Shown here: one piece after another, positions 62,694 through 64,000 of the stretch
Layout: each line of letters begins with the position of its first letter
Position numbering within the stretch: position 1 is the stretch's first letter
Origin: DATLLJ01 sp965229885
Lineage (GTDB): Bacteria; Acidobacteriota; Vicinamibacteria; Vicinamibacterales; CAVVIG01
Assembly (NCBI GenBank): GCA_965229885.1
Contig: CBDDJX010000001.1
Coordinates: 62,001-126,000 of the forward strand
Direction: 5' to 3'
Length of the DNA stretch: 64,000 bases
Notes under the pieces: generated by a model
Database searches by the model: none
What the model saw: the letters and a program-made list of their open reading frames with translations, nothing else
Told to the model about the DNA's origin: nothing
Program-made: the position numbers and the translations under genes

Positions 62694-64000
62694 ATGCGCC
62701 ACAAGGCTTTCCGGTCTTCGTCCATGGTCTGCGTGCTGTCGCTCGGGCTCGCGGTTCCGCAGGGCGTGTTCATCGGCGCCCAGGCTCAGCCCGCCGTCCA
62801 GGCCAAACCAGCCGCACCGGCCGGGGACAGCGCCCCACCGGTCGGCACCAACGCGGACACGGGCTGGCCGCGCACGCTCGCGCTCAAGAGCGGCTCCGCT
62901 ATCTGGTATCAACCCCAGATCGAGAGTTGGACCGGACAATCGCAGCTCGTCGCGTGGTCGGCCGTGTCCTACCAGCCGACCGGCGCGAAAGAGCCGGCAC
63001 TCGGCACGATCAAGATCGAGGGGCCAACGAGCGTGTCCCTCGATGAGCGTGTGGCGAGTCTGGACCTGCGGATCACCGAGTACAACTTCAAGTCGCTATC
63101 GCCGGATCAGATCAAGACAACTGGTCGCCGAGGTGCAGGCGCGCCCACAGAACGAGCGCGTGATCGATCTGGATCGCGTGCTCGCGTATGTGAATGCCAG
63201 CCCGTTACAAGTCCGCAATGACGACAGCATCAAGGCCGACCCACCGAAGCTGTTCTGGGCGCCGGCGCCCGCGATTCTCGTGAACCTCGATGGCGAACCC
63301 ATCTGGAGCGCGATCGATGGCGTCGATCTCCGCGACGCACTGAACACGAACTGGGATCTCTTCGAGCACACGCCAAGCAAGACGCTGTACCTGCGCGACA
63401 ACGAAGCGTGGCTCCAGGCTACCGCGGTGGCCGGGCCGTGGACGCCCGTGACGGGCAAGCTGCCGGCAGACGAGAACTGGAAGGACGTCAAGGCCGCGCT
63501 GCCCGGCAAGAAGACCTCGGGCAAGGCCGTTCCCAAGGTGTTCGTCAGTACGGAGCCGGCCGAGCTGATCGTGCTGCAGGGCGCCGCCAGCTACTTGAAG
63601 GTTGACGGGGCGCAAACCCTGCTCTGGGTCAACAACACGGAAGGCGACCTGTTCCGGATGGGGCTGAACGGCGACTTTTCTTTCCTGGTCGCCGGCCGCT
63701 GGTTCAAGGCCGCCACCCTGGACGGCCCGTGGACGTTCGCGACACCCACTCTCCCCGCCGACTTCAAGCAGATCCCGGTGGAGCATCAGCGGTCGCGCGT
63801 GCTGGCCTCGGTGCCGGGCACGCGCCAGGCGACCGAAGCGGTGCTGCTGGCGTCGATTCCGAGGACCGCGCGGGTCAACAAGAAGGAGCTGAAGGCTCCC
63901 GACGTGACTTACCAGGGCGAGCCGCAGTTCACGCCGATCGACGGCGCGAAAGGCGTTCAGCAGGCGGTCAACACCGACAAGGACATCGTCAAGTACAGTG
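62694..64000 (+). pseudogene. Large exported protein with frameshift, runs off the window
   Basis: ATG 62694 starts a signal peptide (SMVCVLSLGLAVPQGVFIGA) and a domain with LKSGSAIWYQPQIESWTGQS and LGTIKIEGPTSVSLDERVAS. At about 63117-63121 an extra base changes the frame: DQIK then LVAEVQARPQNERVIDLDRV, NLDGEPIWSAIDGVDLRDAL, and repeated blocks ending GPWT (LQATAVAGPWTPV and FKAATLDGPWTFA). It stays open to the end of the window. I recall such proteins annotated as carbohydrate-binding family V/XII, but this is tentative. Function unknown. Confidence 0.6.

Overview
The window looks like chromosome from a high-GC Gram-negative bacterium, most plausibly an Acidobacteriota of the Vicinamibacteria type. 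This is inferred from the DUF5916 outer-membrane protein, DUF4136, DUF4159 and PEP-CTERM proteins, a TonB-type barrel and the order tig-clpP-clpX-lon-yihA-rho-rpmE. It was not tested by any search. Housekeeping genes are intact. Accessory genes are unusually often broken by single nonsense changes, frameshifts or insertion-sequence (IS) junctions.

Layout. 1-9.5 kb: tRNA-Lys, two tRNA-Arg and tRNA-Leu genes lie among a DUF5916 gene with an in-frame TAA, an oligopeptide ABC ATPase remnant, a copZ/merR/merT-like metal operon cut by an IS3 fragment, a decayed sigma-54 activator, a Dam-type methylase and a small methyltransferase. 9.5-17.6 kb: the intact protein-quality-control and transcription block tig, clpP, clpX, lon, yihA, rho, rpmE. 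17.5-28.7 kb: a YprB-like exonuclease, a decayed helicase, a response regulator and an IS-rich zone (IS30, IS6, IS3 and a DDE integrase) with remnants of a PEP-CTERM protein, a glycosidase, a WD40 protein and a kinase. 28.8-35.7 kb: a KefB-like antiporter converges on a translationally coupled operon encoding a PDZ/trypsin-like protein, a second antiporter-like protein, and a 919-residue fusion of an antiporter to trehalose-6-phosphate synthase. 36-46 kb: a DUF4159 remnant, EVE protein, MFS transporter, GlgB, two cyclophilins, a TonB-type receptor and an HTH regulator.

46.6-58.9 kb is a metal/thiol redox island: DUF547, a mercuric-reductase-like flavoprotein, a peroxiredoxin-like protein, a radical-SAM protein fused to half of a second Lon, MerR, a MerT-like remnant, a thioredoxin-like protein, glutaredoxin, an IS3 element, the C-terminal half of a CusA/CzcA pump, TVP38, DUF1499 and a DUF2064-type glycosyltransferase remnant. 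The main discovery candidate is here. The peroxiredoxin-like gene (49104-49661) and the glutaredoxin gene (53056-53289) each carry an in-frame UGA exactly where the first cysteine of a CxxC motif belongs. Each UGA is followed, 25 and 22 nt later, by the AGUU apical loop of a perfect 7-bp stem. That is the geometry of a bacterial SECIS element, so both are proposed selenoproteins (UxxC). No selA, selB, selC or selD gene lies in the window.

59-64 kb: MoeA, two small exported proteins of unknown role, a PEGA remnant and a large exported protein running off the end.
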